This document shows positions 34,637-42,580 of a stretch of DNA of 64,000 bases, piece after piece (position 1 is the first letter of the stretch; each line of letters begins with the position of its first letter). This stretch comes from Oscillatoriophycideae cyanobacterium NC_groundwater_1537_Pr4_S-0.65um_50_18 (GTDB lineage: Bacteria > Cyanobacteriota > Cyanobacteriia > Elainellales > Elainellaceae), in contig JACQYI010000060.1 of NCBI GenBank assembly GCA_016208305.1, positions 62,001 through 126,000 on the forward strand, in the 5' to 3' direction. The translations under genes and the position numbers were made by a program. Under the pieces are notes generated by a model. The model saw only the letters and a program-made list of their open reading frames with translations, was not told where the DNA came from and searched no databases.

Positions 34637-35135
34637 TAGCGCCATTACAATTTCGGTCGCTACCCAGTTGAAGCTTTTGCTTTCCGACAAATGATAGGAC
34701 TTTCTGGATGAAGCGATCGTGGCCTCATCCGGAGCGATCATTAGTGAGGTAATGGATTACATCTGGAATCGTAACCGTTTCTACTCATGAAGCATTAAAT
34801 ATACCGGGGCGATTGAGGTTTTCAAAGGACGATTACATAAACTTAGGGATTGTGAGATAGGCTTAATTCAGGATATATTTTATAGATGAAGAACATGCAT
34901 TAGGTATCAAATCGGGCTAAAGAAAGAGAAATATGTTCTTATTAAACTGATTGAAATTGATGTACCGCAGGAACCATGCTACATCTATGAGATGAGTACG
35001 GGTACCAAATTCTTTCTACCAAGACAGCGTTGGTAGTAAACAAATGTTGGAGGTAAGGAATTAAGGGGTGACCTGAACAATTGCACTCATCTTTCCTATG
35101 CTTCAACCTCTAACATTTTAATGGTCAACCTAACT
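34637..35135. other. Non-coding stretch with short decayed reading frames
   Basis: No intact gene is seen. Two short plus-strand frames look like decayed coding sequence, DEEHALGIKSG before a stop near 34920 and, one frame over, KYVLIKLIEIDVPQEPCYIYE ending FFLPRQRW near 35035. They could be one small gene broken by a frameshift. CTACCAA-N7-TTGGTAG forms a hairpin near 35020. I cannot assign them to a family. Confidence 0.3.
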
Positions 35136-35714
35136 CTAAATAATCAGATTCTCAGGAATCATGTTTTCACTCGCCACATATTGGAACTCCTCAAGAATTG
35201 AGAGTAATTTGAGGAGTTGATTTTTAGTGTTTGTGGTTCTAAATTGTAGATCTAGTAACTTGTTTGTAATATCATCCGAATTAGAATTTATTTGACTTGC
35301 CTGAATTGAACGAGTCAGATCATATTCTGCCTGATTCAAGGATAGTTCTGCGTGCTTAAGTTCTGAGATAGCTTGATGAATCGACTTCAAAGCAACAGCA
35401 AGGTAAACTTCGGAATCTAAAACTGAGTTTGGAAATATACTAGCAACTGTTGTCATCCTATCAGTTCCTGTCTCATCCAAAGAGCAAGAATCAAGTTCAC
35501 CAGAGATGCAACGCCAATCAAGTTGAAGAATTGCACAAAACTTTTGAAAGTTCCAAGCCGAGACAGGCTTTCCATTAACAAAATTACTAACAGGTGTTCG
35601 TGTTTTAAGCATAGCAAGCTGAGCAAGTGCTTTATGAGTAAGACCACAATCTGCCATAGCTCTTCTGATTAAGTCTTGTCCTATCCGGGACGCTGTGTAA
35701 ACTTTCTTAGGCAT
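35136..35714 (-). CDS. HTH-domain protein, cyanobacterial type, with coiled-coil C-terminus
   Basis: A 192-residue protein. The first 75 residues (GQDLIRRAMADCGLTHKALAQLAMLKTRTPVSNFVNGKPVSAWNFQKFCAILQLDW) are an XRE-like helix-turn-helix of the kind found at the N-terminus of many cyanobacterial signalling and STAND proteins. The last 90 residues are helical and probably coiled coil (LNQAEYDLTRSIQAS ... TKNQLLKLLSILEEF). No enzymatic domain is present. It is the last gene of the minus-strand mobile module and could be its regulator. Confidence 0.62.
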   Translation of the reverse strand: MPKKVYTASRIGQDLIRRAMADCGLTHKALAQLAMLKTRTPVSNFVNGKPVSAWNFQKFCAILQLDWRCISGELDSCSLDETGTDRMTTVASIFPNSVLDSEVYLAVALKSIHQAISELKHAELSLNQAEYDLTRSIQASQINSNSDDITNKLLDLQFRTTNTKNQLLKLLSILEEFQYVASENMIPENLII

Positions 35715-35812
35715 AATTCATGTTGCTGCGAAGTTATAGCTATCAAAATCAGAAGATAGTCATTGATAGAAGTTTGAGTTTACGAGGCAATCAACGACAC
35801 ATTAATTAGTAT

Positions 35813-36322
35813 TCAAACAGGTGAGCACGGTCTAATAGGGCATTGTTCAGCTCGAAAATAAATAAATGACTTATACTCAGACAGCTTCAAGTTGTGATGC
35901 TGATTGATATAAATCAAAACGTCCCTCAAGTGATTTTCTATTTGCTTTTTAGTGAAACTGAATGTGTGTTCAGGGAAGCTGGAACGCAACTTCCCATCAA
36001 TCCAAAGTTGAACAATAACCGAATGAACTGGACTGTATGCATTGTCAGCAAAAATTTGCACAAAGGCACAAGGGACTGACAAGCTTAATTTGCATTCTAT
36101 AATCTTAACCTCTTGTATTTCAAATTCCTTCACATCAGCAGTAGGACTCTTCTCGCTCTTTTGAAGCTGTCTTTTGTTACAGGCATATTTCTGATCAACG
36201 TACTGCCATTGCTTTATTGAACAGGGATTATTAGTCCAACAATTTTCCTGACAAAGCTCAATTGTGTGATGACATGGCAACATTGCATACTGAAAACACT
36301 GTTTACAAATCTGATGTGACAT
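35813..36322 (-). CDS. Cysteine-rich hypothetical protein
   Basis: About 169 residues. The N-terminus has a putative zinc site, CKQCFQYAMLPCHH ... CQENCWTNNPCSIKQWQY, and the C-terminus ends FRAEQCPIRPCSPV. The N-terminal pattern (CxxC, then CW followed by a C and a basic Q/Y-rich stretch) is also seen in the protein at 39666, so the two share a domain. The start at 36322 has AGGA seven bases upstream. Function unknown. Confidence 0.55.
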   Translation of the reverse strand: MSHQICKQCFQYAMLPCHHTIELCQENCWTNNPCSIKQWQYVDQKYACNKRQLQKSEKSPTADVKEFEIQEVKIIECKLSLSVPCAFVQIFADNAYSPVHSVIVQLWIDGKLRSSFPEHTFSFTKKQIENHLRDVLIYINQHHNLKLSEYKSFIYFRAEQCPIRPCSPV

Positions 36323-36455
36323 TTTAATTCCTTTGTCTTGAATTACTTTATCTGCCAACGCGCCTTTACCCTATAGATGATTAGTGGTTGTATTCAACAT
36401 TGCATGTCCAGCAAATATAACAAGCAGCGCTTTTCAACATTTTTGAATCGATTTG

Positions 36456-36485
36456 TGACAGGATCTAATCGAATTAATGACAGGA
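36456..36485. repeat. Two TGACAGGA direct repeats, 22 bp apart
   Basis: TGACAGGA occurs at 36456-36463 and 36478-36485, two helical turns apart, in AT-rich non-coding DNA downstream of the TnsB-like pseudogene. Repeated TGACA-type boxes are a feature of Tn7-like transposon ends, but only two are seen here. Otherwise 36323-36642 contains no gene I can recognise. Confidence 0.3.
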
Positions 36486-36642
36486 CTAAACTGCTGACTC
36501 ATCAAGCTTGATTTATCCATTCGCTAAAACTCCGATCCATCAATGCTTATGGCATGTCAGATTGTCTCTAGACTTTTCCTGATATGGATTCAACCGCTGG
36601 AAACCTGGAAAAGTTGGTGCCCCTGTATGCAGGCTAATCTTG

Positions 36643-37768
36643 CTAAGAATGGAACCTTTTCAAAATGGATGAAGTCGAGCTTCGATTGGAAGATTGAAAA
36701 ACTGCAAGTCGATTAGAACCCGTTTGACTCTGCAAAGAGAACTCTGAATAATACATCATCTTTTCTGGCTCTCCTGTCTCAATGCTGCGGACTTCAGTTA
36801 AGAGTTGCAGAACTTGCAAATAGAACCCTTTCCGATGGTCTATATTTTTTCATAAATTGCTGAAATTCTATAACAGAACAAATAATTGGAGGAGCATTTT
36901 TGCCAGTGAGTTGAATCCACTTCTTGTTCACAAAGGCGTAGGCAACAGAAATATCTTCAGGGTGGTAGCGAACAGGTACTCGAGTGCCGACAACGGATGG
37001 GGCTGCAAGCTTGGGGTGAGAATACCTTAGAGAATTGATCATAATGTCACAGGGTTGAGAGATCGGTATGGTCTTTCCTGGCGTACTGGGCAAAGTCAGG
37101 ATTTCAACAACGGGGTTGTAAATGAATTGTTGGAAAGTATTTCCACTTTGGCTTTCCTCTTTAAAGCTCTCTCTGACTTCTAGTGTCCAGTTCGCATAAC
37201 GCTGAAGGCCGGCTTCTATTAGCTGGCGCACTTCAGTAAGTAGAAGGGGTTTAGTTTTAGCAGAGCAGTCGTGGGAAGAACCCAGACGATCACCAACTAG
37301 GTCTGCTAAGAAATGTTCGATACGACCCCCAGGTAGGATTGGATGATAGGGTGAAGGCCATGCTAAAACCAATGACAAGTAGGCGGCGGCTGCATCAAGT
37401 TGACTACCTCGAAGCTCGCGATCGTCAATATATAAAACTTTGGGAAAAGTACCAAAACGACGGACACAACTTCTGAGAAGCATCAGTATGTAAATCTCAC
37501 TTGGACGAGCGAGAGAAACGTAGGATGAAAGAGGACGATTGTCCCGCTTGTCGAGTAGTACTCCAAGCCACGGTTTTTCACAAACAACTTCACCATCAAG
37601 TGAGGAGATGACTGGTTGATTGATCTTTGAACAAATAATCCAACTCTCTTCAGAGGGATGTAGCATGGAATTTAAATTAGATTCAGGTTTTCGTATAGAC
37701 ATATTTTCACCATTGCCCGTTTTAGGTAGATCGAAATGAGTTGGGTCGGCTTCGATGAACGCACAGCT
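36643..37768 (-). pseudogene. TnsB-like (Mu/Tn7 type) DDE transposase, truncated and frameshifted
   Basis: The readable part corresponds to the catalytic core and beta-barrel of TnsB-type transposases: CEKPWLGVLLDKRD, RSCVRRFGTFPKVLYIDD with the second aspartate, YHPILPGGRIEHFLADLVGD with the glutamate, and VGTRVPVRYHPEDISVAYAFVNKKW. The first aspartate is probably in IEADPTHFDL at about 37747, upstream of the first ATG. At an A6 run (36845-36850) the frame shifts. Skipping one base gives a further 65 residues (FYLQVLQLLTEVRSIETGEPEK ...) ending at 36643. The N-terminal DNA-binding half is missing. It is probably inactive. Confidence 0.72.
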
Positions 37769-37871
37769 CTAGAAACCCTGTCTTGTAATTTGCTATTGAC
37801 ATATAATCCCGAAAGCTTTCCTGCTTCTCAGCACTCTCTAAGAATGAACCAAAGAACATTATTAAAAATGC

Positions 37872-38588
37872 TCAGTTGTGTCTTAGATTAGATGTCTCTG
37901 GAAATAATCGATTTATAATGTCCAAAACAGCTAAAGATTGCAACAAATCCCCCTCCTTACGGAAAAAAAAGTCCGCCTGCTGAAGGTCTGAGAGTGCTTT
38001 TGCATTTGAGATAGAAGGATCTAGCACACATACTGTTGCTCGATTCGCGTAATAACTACCGCAAGGACTTAGCTCAATCGCTTTACTTAAATCGGCATAG
38101 GCTTCCTGGTAATCACAAAAATTCTTCCTAACCAATCCACGATACGCATGAGCATTAGCACAGCTTGGATTTAATTCCACTGCTTTAGAGAGATGCTCTA
38201 AAGCACATGAGAAGTTTCCTGAATCAGCTTGTAGCATACCCAAACAAAGATGTGGCAAGTAATAATTAGGCTCCATTTGGATGGCAGTTGAATAATCCTT
38301 ACTCGCAAGTTCATTATCATGAGCTGACTGCCATAAGTTTCCTCGATTGCAGTAAGCATCCACATAATTTGGATCTAAATGAATTGCCAAATTGAGGTCT
38401 TCGATAGCATCCTGAATCTTACCTAGTGCATGTCTTATCGTTCCGCGATTAGCATATAAATTGGCATCTTTTGGGAAACGTCGAATAAGTGCATTGAAGT
38501 CCTGAAGTGCTTCCTTATAGCTACCATTTAAGGCTTTTTCTACAGCCTTTTCCTTGATTTTCTCTTTCTGCTCAAGTGAATTGCACAT
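37872..38588 (-). CDS. TPR-repeat protein
   Basis: About 238 residues made of five to six tetratricopeptide repeats (for example ALQDFNALIRRFPKDANLYANRG, AIEDLNLAIHLDPNYVDAYCNRG, ALEHLSKAVELNPSCANAHAYRG), a scaffold for protein contacts. There is no enzymatic domain, signal peptide or membrane segment. GGAAGG lies seven bases before the ATG at 38588. It lies between the second MuB-like ATPase and the TnsB relic on the same strand; any tie to transposition is speculation. Confidence 0.82.
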   Translation of the reverse strand: MCNSLEQKEKIKEKAVEKALNGSYKEALQDFNALIRRFPKDANLYANRGTIRHALGKIQDAIEDLNLAIHLDPNYVDAYCNRGNLWQSAHDNELASKDYSTAIQMEPNYYLPHLCLGMLQADSGNFSCALEHLSKAVELNPSCANAHAYRGLVRKNFCDYQEAYADLSKAIELSPCGSYYANRATVCVLDPSISNAKALSDLQQADFFFRKEGDLLQSLAVLDIINRLFPETSNLRHN

Positions 38589-38851
38589 AAATCTACCTTC
38601 CTTTTTACTTCTGATAGACACGGGAAGAATATTTGTTGAGAAATGGGAATATTGAGAATTTCTCGTTTGCGGAGTAATTAGTAGGTTGTGCAGCTCATAT
38701 TAGTTATCCGCGCAACCCTCTCAAGTCGGTCAATAAGCCTGTTTGGTTCCAGCTATCGTGACAATGATCAAAGCATAGAAGGTTTTTCTGTCTCAGAAAC
38801 CTGAAGGATAGAACGAGAAACCGTAGATTTCCTCCTATTTTCCAGCCTGAG

Positions 38852-39574
38852 TTAAACAGGTTTACAAGCTTTGAGTTGCCTTCCCAAAAAAAACTTTCTG
38901 TTGCCCCAATGTTGAAGATCAATTGACTCTAAACCTTGATGCTTAGCAAAGGATTCAATCCTACTTAAACCAGCGCAAATAAGCCGAATATTACCATATG
39001 AGTCACTGTGCAACTTTTCAACTAAATCCACCGAAGCTTTTACTTCACACAATTCATGTGCAAGACGATGAGTATCCTCTAAATTGCAAGGTTCAAACAC
39101 AACTTCTTGTGAGGTACGTCCTGCCATTGCTTTGAAATTCGTTAATTCTCGCTCAATTTCTTTAGTTCCGATCAACCAAACGGGTTGCCTGCTTGTATCA
39201 TGAATATCTCGTGCTATTTCTAGCAATAGTGGATTTTTCAGGAGATAATCGGCTTCGTCAATAAATAAAGGTAGTCCCCTAGCTTTCATCGCTTCAACAA
39301 TTTTTCTGACTCTTGTAGCGATAGTTCTCTCAGGAGTTGCTGATAATTCTTCATATATCGCTTTGGTCATTTCATTTAAAGACCAAAATGCTCCTGCTCG
39401 GACGTAGATTCCTCCTACACCATGTATTAGATAAACAATTGATGTAGATTTACCACTGCCTGTTTGACCAAATACCACACTAATACGGTCAAGCGATGGC
39501 GCAGTGTTTCTTATTTCTTCAAAGCTGTTATGAAGGGTTAAGAGATTTTCGACTCTAACAAATTTACATCTCAT
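38852..39574 (-). CDS. MuB-like AAA ATPase, second copy
   Basis: A 240-residue AAA+ ATPase of the MuB/TnsC kind, which selects target DNA and activates the transposase. Walker A is VVFGQTGSGKSTSIVYLI and Walker B LPLFIDEADYLL, followed by EIARDIHDTSRQPVWLIGTKEIE with a sensor-like region and RLICAGLSRIESFAK near the end. It is clearly a paralogue of the ATPase at 41357 over its whole length. Both lack the N-terminal HTH of phage Mu MuB. AGAGG precedes the ATG. Confidence 0.85.
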   Translation of the reverse strand: MRCKFVRVENLLTLHNSFEEIRNTAPSLDRISVVFGQTGSGKSTSIVYLIHGVGGIYVRAGAFWSLNEMTKAIYEELSATPERTIATRVRKIVEAMKARGLPLFIDEADYLLKNPLLLEIARDIHDTSRQPVWLIGTKEIERELTNFKAMAGRTSQEVVFEPCNLEDTHRLAHELCEVKASVDLVEKLHSDSYGNIRLICAGLSRIESFAKHQGLESIDLQHWGNRKFFLGRQLKACKPV

Positions 39575-39665
39575 GCAGTTACCTCTTCTGAAATCTTTTT
39601 TATGGATTGTGCGTACTGTGCAAGAATGAACAGAAACAGTTCTAATACTTTTCAGAAAATTTGAC

Positions 39666-40436
39666 TTATAAGGTTAAATCGGAGTGACGATCAAAAGCAT
39701 ACTTATCGTAGAATAAACCTTCATTAAATGGCTCATATACTGTCTGAAGATTGACGTCATAAATAACTCCTTCTTCACAGATTATTGGTGCGATCGGACC
39801 AGAATCGCGTATTAGTTGGAGAACAGATTCAGGACCTATTAATTTATCGTTCCACTTCTCTAATAATTTGACGTAGCCAGTAGCTAATAGTTTGAGAATA
39901 TAGAAAACTATTAGATCTTCATTTATAAGATCTTCTTCGTAAGAACTTTGAATTTGCTGAACATTAAAGCAACCCAAAATGCGAATGCTGCTCCAAATCA
40001 GCTTATAAAAGTAAATTCTATTGTTTCTTTCCATACATTTTAGATTCTGAAATTCAACTTGTAGCAATGGATTAACTTTGATCGTTAATACAGTAAAAGA
40101 TTTGATTTCCATTTCTATATATCCTGCAACCTCTAGGGAAGTTGCGAGTTCTAACATCCTTTGGAGGTAAGATACTGCAGTAGAATTTCCTGGTACTCCA
40201 ACCGACAAAAATGGTAATTCTTGCAAACTGTTGGAGCAGGAGCCAATTGGCTTTGGGGAGTAGGAGCCAACTGGCTTTGGGAGTTCAAAACGTTTTCTAT
40301 ACTGACTGCGTTTTGAACGACAATTCCTGTGATTCCAACAATGTTCTTGAATACCATTCTCACCATGTAATCGCTTCACTTCTTCCATAGGCAAAGCGGC
40401 GCAGATTCGGCATTTTTCTGAAATAAGTCGTGGCAT
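39666..40436 (-). CDS. Zinc-site plus winged-helix-like protein of the transposition module
   Basis: About 256 residues. The first 40 residues carry a putative zinc site (CRICAALPMEEVKRLHG ... HCWNHRNCRSKRSQYRKR), similar in layout to the protein at 35813. The C-terminal half (LIWSSIRILGCFNVQQIQSSYEE ... LLATGYVKLL ... LIRDSGPIAPII ... VIYDVNLQTVYE) matches the C-terminal half of the protein at 40828, including the L-I-R-[DN]-S-G-P-[IL]-A-P signature. It may be a fusion of the two types. It is the first gene after the hairpin at 40708 and is followed by the second MuB copy. Confidence 0.65.
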   Translation of the reverse strand: MPRLISEKCRICAALPMEEVKRLHGENGIQEHCWNHRNCRSKRSQYRKRFELPKPVGSYSPKPIGSCSNSLQELPFLSVGVPGNSTAVSYLQRMLELATSLEVAGYIEMEIKSFTVLTIKVNPLLQVEFQNLKCMERNNRIYFYKLIWSSIRILGCFNVQQIQSSYEEDLINEDLIVFYILKLLATGYVKLLEKWNDKLIGPESVLQLIRDSGPIAPIICEEGVIYDVNLQTVYEPFNEGLFYDKYAFDRHSDLTL

Positions 40437-40707
40437 ACAGAACTCTTTAAGCAATAACCTTCACGCTTCGATGAGCTGTTCAGATCGATCTTTATCAGCC
40501 TTCGTACGCGATAAACTAATAATTGCACGAGGCAGATTCACATAAAATACACAGACATGTGAAAAAGCAAAAAGGGTTTCTAACTGGGTTAGAGTATATG
40601 CACAAATTTGTGAATTATGGCGTAGTAAAGCCTCTAATAATGTTGGAATCTATGTGTTCAGAGCCAAATCATCAAAGATATTTTTCAGACTATTCAACTG
40701 CAAGAAA

Positions 40708-40742
40708 GAAGTGCCTACAAATTAATGTAGACACTTCTTTTT
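40708..40742 (+). terminator. Rho-independent terminator-like hairpin between the two MuB modules
   Basis: GAAGTGCCTACA-AATTAA-TGTAGACACTTC followed by TTTTT: an 11 bp stem with one mismatch and a T-run on the plus strand. Read from the minus strand it is followed by the T-rich CTTTCTT, so it may work in both directions. It lies 86 bp beyond the stop of the gene at 40828 and separates the MuA-MuB module from the second MuB module. No gene is convincing in 40437-40827. Confidence 0.65.
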
Positions 40743-40827
40743 AGAAAAATTACACTAGAGGAATAAATCAATCTTTGCTTACTATTGATGCTTCTCAGAC
40801 TATTCAGCACAAAATGTCGATGAATTA

Positions 40828-41364
40828 TCAGATTTCTCGACTTCGCTCAAATATCTCTTTTGAATTTGGATCAAATACTGTTTTGTCTCGTCTTGGAACA
40901 GGTGCGAGAGGTCCTGAGTTGCGAATTAACTGATAAGTGTTGCAATCTGTAGATCCATTCAGTCGTTTCCGCGTTACCCGCAAATAACCTGCTTCAAGAA
41001 GATAGCGCACATATTTTTTAACGTTCTCTTCGGAAATTTCAACACTGATTTGCAAGTCAGATAGGGAAAAAAGACGTAGAATTCGCATGGCTATCCATGC
41101 TTTTCTTCTACTACTGTTTGGTTTTATATGTGCATTGGGTACAGTCGGTAGCTGCACTAATCTGTAAATAGCCCCTCCTGCCTTGCCATTGTGACGTTCG
41201 TGCACTAATTCTAAGCAATTTTGTTCGAGAGCTTGATGAACAAAACGTTGAACTGCTGACCGAGAAACTTCAGATTCTAACTGAAGTTCTTCGATCGAAA
41301 ATTGCTTCAAGCGCAACATAGACGCTCTAATCTGTATTTGAGCTTGACGATTTCTTCTAGGCAT
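40828..41364 (-). CDS. Winged-helix DNA-binding protein of the transposition module
   Basis: About 178 residues containing two winged-helix-like segments: LKQFSIEELQLESEVSRSAVQRFVHQALEQNCLELVHERHNGKAGGAIYRLV, then MRILRLFSLSDLQISVEISEENVKKYVRYLLEAGYLRVTRKR, then YQLIRNSGPLAPVPRRDKTVFDPN. Proteins with this LIRxSGPxAP-DPN signature are found next to MuA and MuB in transposable phages; their job is not settled. The start at 41364 overlaps the end of the MuB gene by 8 bp, so the two are translationally coupled. Confidence 0.7.
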   Translation of the reverse strand: MPRRNRQAQIQIRASMLRLKQFSIEELQLESEVSRSAVQRFVHQALEQNCLELVHERHNGKAGGAIYRLVQLPTVPNAHIKPNSSRRKAWIAMRILRLFSLSDLQISVEISEENVKKYVRYLLEAGYLRVTRKRLNGSTDCNTYQLIRNSGPLAPVPRRDKTVFDPNSKEIFERSREI

Positions 41365-42073
41365 CATTTTTAAGCTCTTTGGTGAGAAAGAATGGCTTCT
41401 CGCCCCATTCCTTAGCGTCAATTGAGTCCATCGCGCGTGATTTGGCAAATGATTCAATCCGACTTAACCCAACTGTTACACGGCGAATGCTTCCATTCGC
41501 CTTACTGTGAAGAAGTTCTATGAGATCATCGCTGACTTTGACTTCACAAAGTTCATCAGCCACTTTCTTCGCATCACTTGAATCCAATTTATGGAACTGA
41601 ACCCATTGAGAAATTCGATCTGAAATTTTAGCTCGATTCACAATTTTCTTTTCCAAGCCATCAGCGCTGATAAACCACACAGGTTTCTTTGAGAGATCGT
41701 GAATATCTCGGGCAACTTCAAGCATCCTAGGATTCCTGAGTAAATAATCGCTCTCATCAACAAAGAGTGGGCGATCTAAAGCTTTCATCTGCTCCACAAT
41801 TGGTTCAAGCATTTTAGACGGTAGATTTAAGGGTTCCAAAGACAGCTCTTTTAGAATTGCAGTCATCATCTCTGTGAGTGTCCATGTTGCCGCCGCCCTA
41901 ACATAGATACCATTTTCCTTAGTTACCAACCAAGTAGCTGCGGTAGTTTTTCCAAAACCTGGAGGCGCATAAAGAAGCCCCATTTTCGGAACGTCAGAGT
42001 TACTACCTATCGATTCCTCGTAAGCTTTAGAAAGGGAGATTACATTTTTCACTCTTACTAATTTGTGCTGCAT
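41357..42073 (-). CDS. MuB-like AAA ATPase (transposition protein B)
   Basis: A 238-residue AAA+ ATPase of the kind encoded beside MuA in B3/D3112-like transposable phages. Walker A is LLYAPPGFGKTTAATWLV and Walker B DRPLFVDESDYLL, with ARDIHDLSKKPVWFISADGLEKKIV, ISQWVQFHKLDSSDAKKVADELCEVKVSDDLIELLH and GSIRRVTVGLSRIESFAK. Its role is ATP-dependent target-DNA binding and transposase activation. I choose the ATG at 42073 (AAGGAG upstream). It follows the MuA gene and a small orphan gene on the same strand. Confidence 0.88.
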   Translation of the reverse strand: MQHKLVRVKNVISLSKAYEESIGSNSDVPKMGLLYAPPGFGKTTAATWLVTKENGIYVRAAATWTLTEMMTAILKELSLEPLNLPSKMLEPIVEQMKALDRPLFVDESDYLLRNPRMLEVARDIHDLSKKPVWFISADGLEKKIVNRAKISDRISQWVQFHKLDSSDAKKVADELCEVKVSDDLIELLHSKANGSIRRVTVGLSRIESFAKSRAMDSIDAKEWGEKPFFLTKELKNDA

Positions 42074-42136
42074 ACGATAATTGTCTCCTTTGCTATGTGT
42101 AAGAGAAAACAAGGTGAGAGTGTGTCAAGTTGATTG

Positions 42137-42454
42137 TTAAAGCCCGTGAAGGTACTTTTTCAGTTGACACTTTAGTAACTCAGTGGGAATATCACGCTTT
42201 AGGTAAATGCGAAATACTAAATCAATGAATACTTCAAGGTCAAATTCTGCCGTTAATAATTTGTTGGATAGCACAGATGGAGAAGATATGGAAATAACTC
42301 TGCTATTTTTAGCTTGGATAGGTGTCCTCACAAACGTTGCCCGTCTTGTTTGCGGAATCCGATCTTTTATCAAATGGGTACAAGCTGAGGATTTTCCTTG
42401 CCCTTGTAGCTCATAGGTCACTTGCAGTTCCGAGTCGTGAAGGTTGTTGTTCAT
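42137..42454 (-). CDS. Small hypothetical protein between muA and muB
   Basis: About 105 residues of no family I can name (ELQGQGKSSACTHLIKDRIPQ near the N-terminus, FDLEVFIDLVFRIYLKRDIPTELLKCQLKKYL at the C-terminus). It sits neatly between the transposase and ATPase genes on the same strand (gaps about 125 and 60 bp), which supports it being real. An in-frame TTG at 42472 is an alternative start. Confidence 0.45.
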   Translation of the reverse strand: MNNNLHDSELQVTYELQGQGKSSACTHLIKDRIPQTRRATFVRTPIQAKNSRVISISSPSVLSNKLLTAEFDLEVFIDLVFRIYLKRDIPTELLKCQLKKYLHGL

Positions 42455-42580
42455 AGGAGGATAGTTGCTCAAGGGATTGATTTAGCTCAGTGAGTAGCCT
42501 ATTTAGAAAAAACTCAATGAATTCTAAAGGTTATGAAATAGTGAAATCATTCTGAGTTAGGTTGGGAAAAACACGAATGA

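Noticed and set aside
40523-40744. 73-codon plus-strand frame between the two MuB units
   Set aside because: Its end lies inside a terminator hairpin and there is no family resemblance.
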